From: Paracoccaceae bacterium | GTDB taxonomy: Bacteria; Pseudomonadota; Alphaproteobacteria; Rhodobacterales; Rhodobacteraceae | Direction of reading: 5' to 3' | Assembly: GCA_003565055.1 (NCBI GenBank) | Contig: PXDM01000476.1 | Span: 1-6,145, forward strand | Length of the DNA: 6,145 bases | In this document: piece by piece, positions 1-6,145 of the stretch | Position numbering within the stretch: the first letter of the stretch is position 1 | How the letters are laid out: every line of letters begins with the position of its first letter | Made by a program: the position numbers and the translations under genes | The notes under the pieces: model-generated | Seen by the model: the letters and a program-made list of their open reading frames with translations, nothing else | What the model was told of the DNA's origin: nothing | Database searches by the model: none

Positions 1-557
1 ACATTGTCGCCCACCACGGCAGTTTCACCGATCACGATGGAATGTGCATGGTCGATCATGATGCCCTTGCCAATGGTCGCGCCGGGGTGAATGTCCACAC
101 CAAAGCATTCCGAGACCCGCATCTGGATCAGGCTGGCAAAGTCGAGCCGCCCCCCGGACCAGAGCCAATGCGCGATCCGGTAGGCCTGCACAGCCTGAAA
201 CCCTTTGAAGAACAGAAGCGGTTGCAAAAACCGCGTGCAGGCCGGATCGCGCTCATAGGTCGCCACGATATCCGCCCGCGCTGCTTCGCCGAGAGTGGCG
301 TCGACCGCATGGGCTTCGTCCATCGTCTCGCGCAGGATCTGCTCTGAGAGTTCCGCCGAAGCCAGCTTTTGCGAGAGCCGGAAAGACAGCGCCTGCTCCA
401 GTGTCTTGTGGTGCAGGATCGAGGAATGAAACACGCCGCCCAGAAGCGGCTCGGTCACGACTGCACGTTCAGCCTCTGTCCGCAGCCTTTCCCAGACGGG
501 GTCCAATCGCGAAACACCGACCTGTGACTGAGGCTTCTGTTCACTGCGCGCAGACAT
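1..557 (-). CDS. cysE: Serine O-acetyltransferase CysE (C-terminus off the left edge)
   Basis: CysE transfers acetyl from acetyl-CoA to L-serine in the cytoplasm, making O-acetylserine, the first committed step of cysteine synthesis. The window holds the N-terminal 185 codons; the family is usually about 270 residues, so the rest of the left-handed beta-helix is missing. Residues about 15-140 form the helical N-terminal domain, with the typical FFKGFQAVQAYRIAHWLW stretch near 116-133. The hexapeptide-repeat part begins with FGVDIHPGATIGKGIMIDH (152-170) and continues to GETAVVGDN. D155 and H170 align with catalytic D143 and H158 of E. coli CysE; the third residue, near position 205, lies outside. 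The ATG at 557 is preceded by a purine-rich GGGAAGGAAGAGA, a good ribosome binding site. It lies about 100 bases downstream of the olsB-like gene on the same strand and could be read through from it or have its own promoter. Identification is firm. Confidence 0.95.
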   Translation of the reverse strand, partial: MSARSEQKPQSQVGVSRLDPVWERLRTEAERAVVTEPLLGGVFHSSILHHKTLEQALSFRLSQKLASAELSEQILRETMDEAHAVDATLGEAARADIVATYERDPACTRFLQPLLFFKGFQAVQAYRIAHWLWSGGRLDFASLIQMRVSECFGVDIHPGATIGKGIMIDHAHSIVIGETAVVGDN

Positions 558-658
558 TCTCTTCCTTCCCAAAGCTCAGCCGGTTCTACTCCGGCCATCG
601 AGACATAATCAGGATAGCACGAAACACAACGTCCCTTGGCAAGAAAAACGGCCTTGCG

Positions 659-1504
659 TCAAATCCGCGCCAATGCCTGCAGAGCGCGCTTGCGCCGCGC
701 CGGGATGCGGGCGATCTCAACTGCGGCAAAAACATGCACTGTATCGAGGTCATGATCAAGCACCGCATGATCCGACACCCACCCCCCGAGGCTCAGATAG
801 AGGCGCAGCAATTTCGGCACGCCGCGCAAACCCTGCGCATGATCTCCCACCATCTGCGGCGCAAGCGCCACGCAATCGCGCTCCGCCCGCCGCGCGGGAC
901 CCTGGCCCTCGGGGCCGATATGACGCGCTGAGAGATAGGCCAGCGCGGATTTGTGCCGTGCGGCATCCGCGCCGGGGAATGATGCACAGCCCAACAACAT
1001 CTGCGCGCCACTGTCAAGCGCTAGGCGGCTGATCCCGGCCAGAATGGCGCGCATCGTATCGGGGTCCTGCACATGCGCGCGATCAATGCAGATGCGCCCG
1101 ATCTCCAGACAGGGCTGCATCGCCGCTGACAGAGGGCTCAGGTCGTAGAACTGTGCCGTGTAGCTCGCTTGCAACTCCGCAGTCCCACGCAGCAGACGTG
1201 TGCGTGCCGTGGCGATCACGCAGCCTGTCCCTGCGCTGCGCAGGAGAAGATGCAGGCAGAGCGGGTCAAAGCGGTCCATGTCGCTGAGCATATCAGAGCC
1301 GCGAAACCGGGCGGAGCGCAGCGATTGCACGGCACGAAAATCCTCGGGCGTCTGCGCCAGACCCACCTGCAAGGAACCCAGCATCATTTGCCAGCCCTGC
1401 CGGTCACCCTCCGGCACCGAACTTGCCCTATCGCCAGATGCCTCCGACACGCGCGCCGCCTTCCCTTGGTTGGCAGACGGATCGCGCGCCTCGGGAATAC
1501 CCAT
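659..1504 (-). CDS. olsB: OlsB-type L-ornithine N-alpha-acyltransferase (GNAT-like fold)
   Basis: The OlsB family transfers a 3-hydroxyacyl chain from acyl-ACP to ornithine, giving lyso-ornithine lipid, the first step in making phosphorus-free ornithine lipids of the membrane. Visible family marks are the QFYDLSPL stretch (118-125), the LEIGRICI strand (133-140), MLLGCASFPGAD (169-180), and the C-terminal block LLRLYLSLGGWVSDHAVLD (232-250) followed by HVFAAVEIARIPA. Start choice is uncertain. From 1504 the protein has 281 residues and begins six bases after the bamE stop, with coding-like base use in the extra part. A tandem ATG pair at 1387/1384, preceded by AGGG at good spacing, would give about 242 residues, nearer the family's usual length. 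The first 39 residues show no recognisable motif. The partner acyltransferase OlsA, needed to finish the lipid, is not in the window. It is probably cotranscribed with bamE. Another acyl-ACP-using acyltransferase of the same superfamily is the main alternative. Confidence 0.85.
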   Translation of the reverse strand: MGIPEARDPSANQGKAARVSEASGDRASSVPEGDRQGWQMMLGSLQVGLAQTPEDFRAVQSLRSARFRGSDMLSDMDRFDPLCLHLLLRSAGTGCVIATARTRLLRGTAELQASYTAQFYDLSPLSAAMQPCLEIGRICIDRAHVQDPDTMRAILAGISRLALDSGAQMLLGCASFPGADAARHKSALAYLSARHIGPEGQGPARRAERDCVALAPQMVGDHAQGLRGVPKLLRLYLSLGGWVSDHAVLDHDLDTVHVFAAVEIARIPARRKRALQALARI

Positions 1505-1510
1505 AGCGGG

Positions 1511-1963
1511 CTACCCGCCGAGCGCCTGCGCCGGGTTGAACTGCCCGAAATTCGACAACAACTGCCGCAGAAGCGTGCCACCGGATGGCCCGCCGGAGGT
1601 CACACGCCGCGAGAGCGGCACGACCTGACCTTGCTCAAGCCCGAACCTTTCGACATTGCTGACCCGTCCAGCAGCGTCAAAGGAGATCATGACCACTTCC
1701 CGATTGACCTCGACGGGCGCGCGCCAGCCATCATGGCGCCAGTCGCTTTGCACGTAATACCAGGCAGAGCCTTCCATCACGCCTGTCACGCCGGGGCGTC
1801 CGATGGTTTCGGCCACAGTGTCACGGGTCGACCTGCCGACTTCAATCGCGGCAAGCTGACGATCATCAGGCGCGTAGCCATGATAGCGCTTGATCGGGCT
1901 GCAAGCGCTGACAGACACCAGCAACCCCAGGGACAAGGCAATCCAGAATGCGCGCTGTTTCAT
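1511..1963 (-). CDS. bamE: Outer membrane protein assembly factor BamE (SmpA/OmlA lipoprotein)
   Basis: BamE is a small lipoprotein on the periplasmic face of the outer membrane and part of the BAM complex that inserts beta-barrel proteins. The 150-residue product starts MKQR, has a hydrophobic signal segment (about 5-17) and a lipobox VSAC with the acylated cysteine at residue 21: a lipoprotein signal peptide. The mature part has the SmpA/OmlA pattern: a helix with IEVGRSTRDTVAETIGRPG (about 40-58), then WYYVQSDWRH and beta-strand segments ending in VVMISFDAAGRVSNVERFG. The frame stays open upstream to an ATG at 2005, but that would put 14 charged, poorly fitting residues ahead of the signal peptide, so 1963 is preferred. 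The ribosome site (AGGCAAT before ATG) is weak. It is transcribed away from the DUF177 gene, and the olsB frame begins just after its stop. The glycine-rich tail has no assigned role. Confidence 0.88.
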   Translation of the reverse strand: MKQRAFWIALSLGLLVSVSACSPIKRYHGYAPDDRQLAAIEVGRSTRDTVAETIGRPGVTGVMEGSAWYYVQSDWRHDGWRAPVEVNREVVMISFDAAGRVSNVERFGLEQGQVVPLSRRVTSGGPSGGTLLRQLLSNFGQFNPAQALGG

Positions 1964-1989
1964 ATTGCCTGTCAGTCCCTTGTTTCGCC

Positions 1990-2009
1990 TGCTTTGCTCA
2001 GGCAAAGCA
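1990..2009. promoter_or_regulatory. Perfect 8-bp dyad in the bamE leader
   Basis: TGCTTTGC and GCAAAGCA flank the four-base loop TCAG, a perfect inverted repeat about 27 bases upstream of the bamE start. In a bamE transcript starting at the candidate promoter near 2050 it would form a stable stem-loop in the 5' leader. As DNA it could be a dimer-protein operator. I do not recognise it as a known box. No T-tract follows on either strand, so a terminator is unlikely. Confidence 0.45.
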
Positions 2010-2049
2010 TCTGGTGTCGCTCAGTTGCCCGCGCGTTCATTTGCCCATA

Positions 2050-2078
2050 GGGATACAGAAGGACGCGTCACACTTCAA
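2050..2078 (-). promoter_or_regulatory. Candidate sigma-70 promoter for bamE-olsB
   Basis: On the minus strand TTGAAG (2078-2073) is followed after exactly 17 bases by TATCCC (2055-2050). The -35 matches the consensus at four of six positions and the -10 at three of six; degenerate -10 boxes are common in this group. It would give a leader of about 80 bases ahead of bamE containing the 1990-2009 dyad. Support is pattern matching only. Confidence 0.35.
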
Positions 2079-2102
2079 GAATGGAACGCAATTGCCTATA
2101 TC
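2074..2102 (+). promoter_or_regulatory. Candidate sigma-70 promoter for the DUF177-rpmF-plsX-fabH block
   Basis: TTCAAG (2074-2079), a 17-base spacer and TATATC (2097-2102) lie about 40 bases ahead of the GTG start at 2142. The -35 matches three of six and the -10 four of six positions. Its -35 overlaps the -35 of the candidate minus-strand promoter, because the CTTCAAG core reads as CTTGAAG on the other strand. Support is pattern matching only. Confidence 0.35.
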
Positions 2103-2141
2103 TCTGGGCGAAGTGCAGTGAGCAATCAGGAACAGACCGCC

Positions 2142-2735
2142 GTGACCGACCAGACCCCGACCCCGCCATCATTGATGCCCCCGCTCAGGGTCGCGCAACT
2201 GGGCGGGCGCAAATCGCGCAGCATCGACCTCGCCCCGGATGCAGAGACTCGCGCAGAGATCGCAGCGTTTCTCGGGATCGAGGGGCTGAAGAAATTCCGG
2301 CTCTCTGCGACCCTGCGCCCGCTGGCCGCGCAGGATTGGGAATTGACCGGCGCGTTGGGTGCGACCGTGGTGCAGAGTTGCGCCGTGACGCTCGCACCTG
2401 TGACGACGCGAATCGATGAGGAGATCCAGCGCCAGTTCATTGCGGATTTGCCGGAACCCGACGGGCTGGAGATCGAAATGCCCGCTGATGATACGATCGA
2501 ACCGCTTGGTCAGGTGATTGATATCTCGGCACTGGCGATTGAAGCGCTGGCACTGGCGCTGCCTGCCTTCGTGCGGGCGCCCGGTGCAGAGATGTCCGAA
2601 TCCGGTGCCCTCGCAGCCGCCCCCAGCGGACAGGAGCCCATCACAGAAGGCCCGCGCAAGCCATTTGCTGCGCTCGCCGCGCTGAAAGCACAGATCGCGT
2701 CGGACTTGCCCCCCGATCCGGCGCAGGAAGATTAG
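2142..2735 (+). CDS. DUF177 / YceD family protein
   Basis: This is the DUF177 (YceD) protein usually encoded directly upstream of rpmF. Family members are linked to ribosome biogenesis, in particular 23S rRNA accumulation, from plant and bacterial work; the biochemical role is not settled. The 197-residue product is acidic and cytoplasmic, without signal peptide or membrane segment. Family landmarks are PLRVAQLGGRKSRSIDLAPD (14-33), the core LGATVVQSCAVTLAPVTTRIDE (72-93) with one conserved cysteine at residue 80, the acidic stretch ADLPEPDGLEIEMPADD, and VIDISALAIEALALALP (125-141). The GTG at 2142 follows AGGAA by about ten bases and gives a normal N-terminus. A GTG at 2118 in frame is the alternative. 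The frame is open back to 1890, but that part overlaps bamE and the promoter region and does not resemble the family. rpmF follows after 168 bases, probably in the same transcript. Confidence 0.85.
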   Translation: MTDQTPTPPSLMPPLRVAQLGGRKSRSIDLAPDAETRAEIAAFLGIEGLKKFRLSATLRPLAAQDWELTGALGATVVQSCAVTLAPVTTRIDEEIQRQFIADLPEPDGLEIEMPADDTIEPLGQVIDISALAIEALALALPAFVRAPGAEMSESGALAAAPSGQEPITEGPRKPFAALAALKAQIASDLPPDPAQED

Positions 2736-2762
2736 GGCTTGCACCCCACGCGAGGATCACTA

Positions 2763-2825
2763 TTTTGCGCGGCTTGCGAAAACAGGGCTTGGAAGCAGCG
2801 GGCAATCCGTGTATGCCGCGCCAAA
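2763..2825. repeat. Long-loop inverted repeat in the DUF177-rpmF spacer
   Basis: TTTTGCGCGGC (2763-2773) and GCCGCGCCAAA (2815-2825) can pair at ten of eleven positions around a 41-base loop; a further TTGC/GCAA pairing is possible inside. It lies 78 bases ahead of rpmF. It could fold in the transcript leader of rpmF, but in GC-rich DNA such a match may be chance. Confidence 0.25.
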
Positions 2826-2903
2826 TTCGCATCTTCTAACTTATGCGTCGGGACGGCCCTGATCCGGGTATGTGTCGCGATGCCCTGACAACAGAGGTTT
2901 GAC

Positions 2904-3110
2904 ATGGCTGTTCAACAGAACCGCGTGACCCGCTCCCGCCGCAACATGCGCCGCGCACATGACGCGCTGGTTGCTGCGAACCCGAATGAATGCCCCAATT
3001 GCGGCGAACTCAAGCGCCCGCATCACGTTTGCCCCTCCTGCGGGTTTTACGCGGATCGCGAAGTGATCGCATCCACGGGCACCGTCGATCTGGACGACGA
3101 CGCGGCCTGA
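2904..3110 (+). CDS. rpmF: 50S ribosomal protein L32
   Basis: L32 is a small zinc-ribbon protein of the large ribosomal subunit. The 68-residue product begins MAVQQNRVTRSRRNMRRAHD, the standard basic L32 N-terminus, and has two zinc-binding CxxC pairs: C30/C33 (CPNC) and C43/C46 (CPSC). All four ligands are present, so this is the zinc-containing (C+) form. The acidic tail DLDDDAA is common among alphaproteobacterial L32 proteins. AGAGG at 2893-2897, six bases before the ATG, is a good ribosome binding site. It sits between the DUF177 gene and plsX, the classic arrangement that couples a ribosomal protein gene to lipid synthesis genes. A stable hairpin lies just after its stop codon. Confidence 0.97.
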   Translation: MAVQQNRVTRSRRNMRRAHDALVAANPNECPNCGELKRPHHVCPSCGFYADREVIASTGTVDLDDDAA

Positions 3111-3116
3111 GGCGGC

Positions 3117-3138
3117 CTGCTCCGGTGAGCCGGAGCAG
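3117..3138 (+). promoter_or_regulatory. Intercistronic 9-bp hairpin between rpmF and plsX
   Basis: CTGCTCCGG and CCGGAGCAG form a perfect 9-bp stem with the four-base loop TGAG, starting seven bases after the rpmF stop. A second small hairpin (GGGC-AAGC-GCCC, 3143-3154) follows, ending nine bases before the plsX ATG. There is no T-run after either, so a classical intrinsic terminator is unlikely. A processing or stability element protecting the rpmF 3' end, or a partial attenuator lowering plsX expression, fits better. That role is inferred. Confidence 0.55.
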
Positions 3139-3162
3139 CCGGGGGCAAGCGCCCATGATTGC

Positions 3163-4287
3163 ATGACGCACGCATCAACTCAGAAAATCACGATATCCGT
3201 GGACGCGATGGGCGGCGATCAAGGGCCGTCCGCAGTCGTTGAGGGATGCGCGCAGTCCATGGCCCGCAACGGGGCGCTCGACTTCATCCTGCATGGCGAT
3301 GAGAAAATCTTGTCGCCACTGCTCGCGTCCCGGCCTGATCTGGCGACATGCACCCGCATCCAGCATAGCCCGGATGTCGTGCGCATGGATGACAAGCCCA
3401 GCCAGGTCATGCGGCGTGGCAAGAACACCTCGATGTGGTCCGCGCTCAGCTCCGTGCGCGACGGTGAGGCACAGGCCGCCGTCTCTTGCGGCAATACCGG
3501 CGCGCTGATGGCGGTCGCGATGCTGCGTTTGCGCAAGCTCACTGGCGTCACGCGTCCGGCGATTGCCTGTCTCTGGCCCTCGCGCGGGGAGAGCGGCTAT
3601 AACACATTGCTCGATGTGGGCGCGGATGTGCGCGCCGATGAAGAATCGCTGCTGCAATATGCGCTGATGGGGGCGGCCTATTACCGCAACGCCTTTGACG
3701 CGCCCCTGCCGCGCGTTGGCCTTCTCAATGTCGGCACCGAAGATCACAAGGGCCGCGCCGAGATCAAGGAAGCCGCACAGCTCATCGCCGAGGCCGCGTC
3801 ACTGGGCCGCTACGAATATGTCGGTTTCGTCGAGGGCAGCGATTTCGCCTCCGCGCATGTCGATGTCATCGTCACCGACGGATTCACCGGCAATATCGCG
3901 CTCAAAACCGGCGAGGGCACGGCAAAGCTCATCGCCGACACGCTGCGCGAGGAATTCACCGCCAATCTGACCTCGAAGATCGGCGCACTCGCATCGACAG
4001 CGCCGCTCCAGCGCTTGAAGAAACGCATGGACCCGCGCCGCATGAATGGTGGGGTGTTTCTCGGCCTGAACGGCACAGTCGTCAAATCGCATGGCTCCGC
4101 AGATGCGACCGGGGTATCAGCGGCGATCAAGCTCGCCTTCCGGCTCGCCCAGTCGGGCTTTCAGGATCGGATGGCCGAGCGGCTGGCCTCGGTCGCCGAG
4201 ACCGTTCAGGAACGGGTCCTCAGCACGAAAGACCCGCGCGAGGCTGCATCCGATATCAAGAGTGACGCTCAGGTAGGCGAAACATGA
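3163..4287 (+). CDS. plsX: Phosphate acyltransferase PlsX
   Basis: PlsX converts acyl-ACP and inorganic phosphate to acyl-phosphate, the acyl donor for PlsY in the first acylation of glycerol-3-phosphate, so it commits fatty acids to phospholipid. It is a soluble or peripheral membrane protein. The 374-residue product shows the N-terminal ISVDAMGGDQGP (11-22), then MRRGKNTSMW, the AAVSCGNTGALMA segment (about 104-116), LNVGTEDHKG, FVEGSDF and VTDGFTGNIALKTGEG, all typical of the family, plus a variable polar C-terminal tail. Length is slightly above the usual 330-350 because of that tail. The ATG at 3163 is chosen because the ATG at 3154 reaches a stop after three codons. No Shine-Dalgarno is visible in the normal spacing window, and the upstream bases can fold into hairpins. 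The stop overlaps the fabH start, so the two genes are translationally coupled. Confidence 0.96.
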   Translation: MTHASTQKITISVDAMGGDQGPSAVVEGCAQSMARNGALDFILHGDEKILSPLLASRPDLATCTRIQHSPDVVRMDDKPSQVMRRGKNTSMWSALSSVRDGEAQAAVSCGNTGALMAVAMLRLRKLTGVTRPAIACLWPSRGESGYNTLLDVGADVRADEESLLQYALMGAAYYRNAFDAPLPRVGLLNVGTEDHKGRAEIKEAAQLIAEAASLGRYEYVGFVEGSDFASAHVDVIVTDGFTGNIALKTGEGTAKLIADTLREEFTANLTSKIGALASTAPLQRLKKRMDPRRMNGGVFLGLNGTVVKSHGSADATGVSAAIKLAFRLAQSGFQDRMAERLASVAETVQERVLSTKDPREAASDIKSDAQVGET

Positions 4288-5261
4288 CGATAATCCGGCC
4301 TGTGATTCGCGGCGCGGGCCACTATCTGCCCGAACGCTGCGTCGAAAACAGCGAGTTTTCCAAGACGCTCGACACAAATGACGAGTGGATCGTGTCGCGC
4401 TCGGGGATCGAACGGCGTCATATCGCAGCCGAAGGCGAATACACATCCGATCTGGCCACCCATGCCGCCAAGGCCGCGCTGGAAAATGCTGGCATTGCCG
4501 CAGATGAGATCGACGCGATCATCGTCGCCACCTCGACCCCGGATTACACCTTCCCGGCAGTTGCGACGCAGGTGCAGGCGCGGCTCGGCATCACCAGGGG
4601 ATTCGCTTTCGATGTTCAGGCGGTTTGCGCCGGGTTCATCTTCGCGCTCGCGAATGCCAGCGGGCTGATCGTCGCCCAGCAGGCCAAGCGCATCCTCGTG
4701 ATCGGCGCCGAGACCTTCTCGCGGATCATGGACCCGACCGACCGCACCACGGCCGTGCTCTTCGGCGATGGGGCCGGCGCGATCGTGCTGGAGGCGCAGC
4801 CGGGCACCGGCTCCAATTCGGATCGCGGCGTGCTGGCCTGTGATCTCAATTCCGACGGGCGCTACCGCGATCTGCTCTATGTCGATGGCGGCGTGTCGCG
4901 CACAGGCACTGCAGGCTGTCTGCGCATGCAGGGGCGCGAGGTCTTCCGCCACGCGGTCGAGAAACTGGCCACGACGGCAGAGGCCGCGCTCGAGAAGGCC
5001 GGGCTGACCTCGGCCGAGGTCGACTGGATCGTGCCGCATCAGGCCAATCTGCGCATCATTCGCGGCACCGCGCAGAAGCTCGGCCTGCCGATGGAGCGTG
5101 TGGTGGTCACTGTGCAGGACCATGGCAATACCTCGGCAGCCTCGATCCCGCTGGCGCTCTCGGTCGCCCATGCGCAGGGGCGGCTCAAGCCGGGCGATCT
5201 GATCCTGACCGAAGCCATCGGCGGGGGCTTGAGCTGGGGTGCGGTCGCGCTGCGCTGGTAG
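4284..5261 (+). CDS. fabH: Beta-ketoacyl-ACP synthase III (KAS III)
   Basis: FabH condenses acetyl-CoA (or another short acyl-CoA) with malonyl-ACP to start type II fatty-acid synthesis in the cytoplasm. The 325-residue length is normal. The catalytic triad is complete: C115 in VQAVCAGF, H252 in PHQAN, and N282 in HGNTSAASIP, matching C112/H244/N274 of E. coli. Other family marks are NDEWIVSRSGIERRHIA (32-48), ATSTPDYTFPA, GAETFSRIMDPTDRTTAVLFGDGAGA (141-166) and the C-terminal GGGLSWGAVALRW. The ATG overlaps the plsX stop as ATGA, and AGGTAGG lies at a suitable distance upstream within plsX. Primer specificity cannot be read from sequence alone. A 382-codon open frame on the opposite strand here is a codon-bias shadow. 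Confidence 0.97.
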   Translation: MTIIRPVIRGAGHYLPERCVENSEFSKTLDTNDEWIVSRSGIERRHIAAEGEYTSDLATHAAKAALENAGIAADEIDAIIVATSTPDYTFPAVATQVQARLGITRGFAFDVQAVCAGFIFALANASGLIVAQQAKRILVIGAETFSRIMDPTDRTTAVLFGDGAGAIVLEAQPGTGSNSDRGVLACDLNSDGRYRDLLYVDGGVSRTGTAGCLRMQGREVFRHAVEKLATTAEAALEKAGLTSAEVDWIVPHQANLRIIRGTAQKLGLPMERVVVTVQDHGNTSAASIPLALSVAHAQGRLKPGDLILTEAIGGGLSWGAVALRW

Positions 5262-5300
5262 TCGTTTGGCGGAATGCGCCGATGGATCAACCCCCTGATA

Positions 5301-5329
5301 TTGACTCGAAAATGGCTTTCCCCCATGCT
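5301..5329 (+). promoter_or_regulatory. Candidate sigma-70 promoter for ihfA
   Basis: TTGACT (5301-5306), five of six to consensus, is followed after 17 bases by CATGCT (5324-5329), three of six. A start near 5336 would leave a leader of only about 15 bases, containing the ribosome site. Together with the 89-base gap after fabH this suggests ihfA can be transcribed independently of the plsX-fabH block. The -10 is poor, so confidence is moderate to low. Confidence 0.4.
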
Positions 5330-5337
5330 GGAAGGAA

Positions 5338-5345
5338 AGAGGGGG
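5338..5345 (+). promoter_or_regulatory. Ribosome binding site that fixes the ihfA start
   Basis: AGAGGGGG, part of a purine-only run from 5330 to 5345, lies five bases before the ATG at 5351. It decides the ihfA start against the in-frame ATGs at 5282 and 5312, which lack such a site and would add residues foreign to the family. Confidence 0.75.
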
Positions 5346-5350
5346 TACAG

Positions 5351-5653
5351 ATGTCTGACAAAACCTTGACGCGTATGGATCTGACCGAAGCGGTGTTTCG
5401 CGAGGTCGGGTTGTCAAGAAACGAGTCCGCCACTCTGGTGGATTCCGTGCTGCAACATGTCTCGGACGCGCTCGCGCGCGGCGAACAGGTCAAGATTTCG
5501 TCCTTCGGAACCTTTTCAGTTCGTGACAAGAATGCCCGGATCGGACGCAATCCCAAGACGGGCGAGGAAGTTCCCATCCTGCCACGCCGTGTTCTGACCT
5601 TCCGCCCCTCGCATCTGATGAAAGAGCGCGTCGCGCAAGGCAACCGCGGATAG
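5351..5653 (+). CDS. ihfA: Integration host factor alpha subunit
   Basis: IHF-alpha pairs with IHF-beta (gene not in this window) to bind and sharply bend specific DNA sites, acting in transcription, replication and recombination. The 100-residue product is normal length. Residues 8-45 form the dimerising helices starting RMDLTEAVFREVGLSRNES; ISSFGTFSVRDK (49-60) leads into the DNA-binding arm, with GRNPKTGEEVPI (65-76) containing the proline (P68) expected to intercalate at the kink, and RRVLTFRPSHLMKERV closes the saddle. The alpha assignment rather than beta or HU rests on the arm sequence, the RRVLTFRPS strand and the neighbouring MerR-like gene; HU would be the alternative. A strong ribosome site and a candidate promoter precede it. 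The next gene starts nine bases after its stop, so the two are very probably one operon. Confidence 0.93.
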   Translation: MSDKTLTRMDLTEAVFREVGLSRNESATLVDSVLQHVSDALARGEQVKISSFGTFSVRDKNARIGRNPKTGEEVPILPRRVLTFRPSHLMKERVAQGNRG

Positions 5654-5662
5654 GATTGAGCG

Positions 5663-6145
<483 letters not shown>

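Noticed and set aside
575..660. Possible terminator or promoter in the olsB-cysE gap
   Set aside because: Only 5-bp stems are present (GCCGG/CCGGC, GCAAG/CTTGC) without a T-run. The TTGACG at the olsB stop has no matching -10 at normal spacing. No convincing signal.
1169..2050. 293-codon plus-strand open frame across bamE and part of olsB
   Set aside because: It is antisense to two recognised genes, and its translation is rich in His, Arg, Pro and Cys, as is typical of shadow frames.
1890..2141. N-terminal extension of the DUF177 frame back to an ATG at 1890
   Set aside because: It overlaps the bamE coding start and the promoter region, and the added residues do not resemble the family. The GTG at 2142 has a ribosome site and gives a normal length.
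5265..5285. Small inverted repeat after fabH as a terminator (GGCG/CGCC)
   Set aside because: A 4-bp stem with no T-tract is too weak to call.
5282..5350. 23-residue N-terminal extension of ihfA
   Set aside because: The ATG at 5282 lacks a ribosome site and the extra residues are foreign to IHF. The strong site at 5338-5345 serves the ATG at 5351.
4269..5417. 382-codon open frame on the minus strand opposite fabH
   Set aside because: It is the antisense of an unmistakable fabH with complete catalytic triad. GC-rich codon bias removes stops on the opposite strand, and the translation is low in recognisable motifs.

Overview
The window looks like a chromosomal core segment of an alphaproteobacterium, most likely from the Rhodobacteraceae (Roseobacter/Rhodobacter group). 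The evidence is GC-rich DNA, the protein sequences themselves, and a gene order (bamE divergent from yceD/DUF177-rpmF-plsX-fabH-ihfA-merR-like) that I know as typical of that family. I identify nine protein genes, the first and last cut by the window edges. I see no tRNA, rRNA, CRISPR array, insertion sequence or attachment site.

Left arm, minus strand (about 1-1963): bamE, an outer-membrane assembly lipoprotein, is followed after only a few bases by an olsB-type ornithine lipid acyltransferase. About 100 bases further on comes cysE, serine acetyltransferase, whose C-terminus runs off the left edge. A 178-base divergent intergenic region (1964-2141) holds candidate back-to-back promoters and a perfect 8-bp dyad in the bamE leader.

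Right arm, plus strand (2142-6145): a DUF177/YceD protein, ribosomal protein L32 (rpmF), the phosphate acyltransferase PlsX and the condensing enzyme FabH (overlapping plsX by 4 bases). After a spacer with a possible promoter come the IHF alpha subunit (ihfA) and a MerR-type DNA-binding protein. The plsX-fabH pair links fatty-acid initiation (FabH makes the first beta-ketoacyl-ACP) to phospholipid synthesis (PlsX makes acyl-phosphate from acyl-ACP). olsB on the other arm draws on the same acyl-ACP pool for phosphorus-free membrane lipid. rpmF with the DUF177 gene joins ribosome assembly to the same transcription block.

The most unusual feature is at the right edge. Directly after its DNA-binding domain, the MerR-like gene enters a hexanucleotide tandem repeat (CCAGAG, about 20 copies, one variant), encoding a Pro-Glu rod that is still running when the window ends. 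Other items worth a look are a perfect 9-bp hairpin between rpmF and plsX next to a plsX start without a visible Shine-Dalgarno, and the divergent bamE/yceD promoter region. Otherwise this is ordinary core-genome DNA; I found no convincing new multi-gene system.
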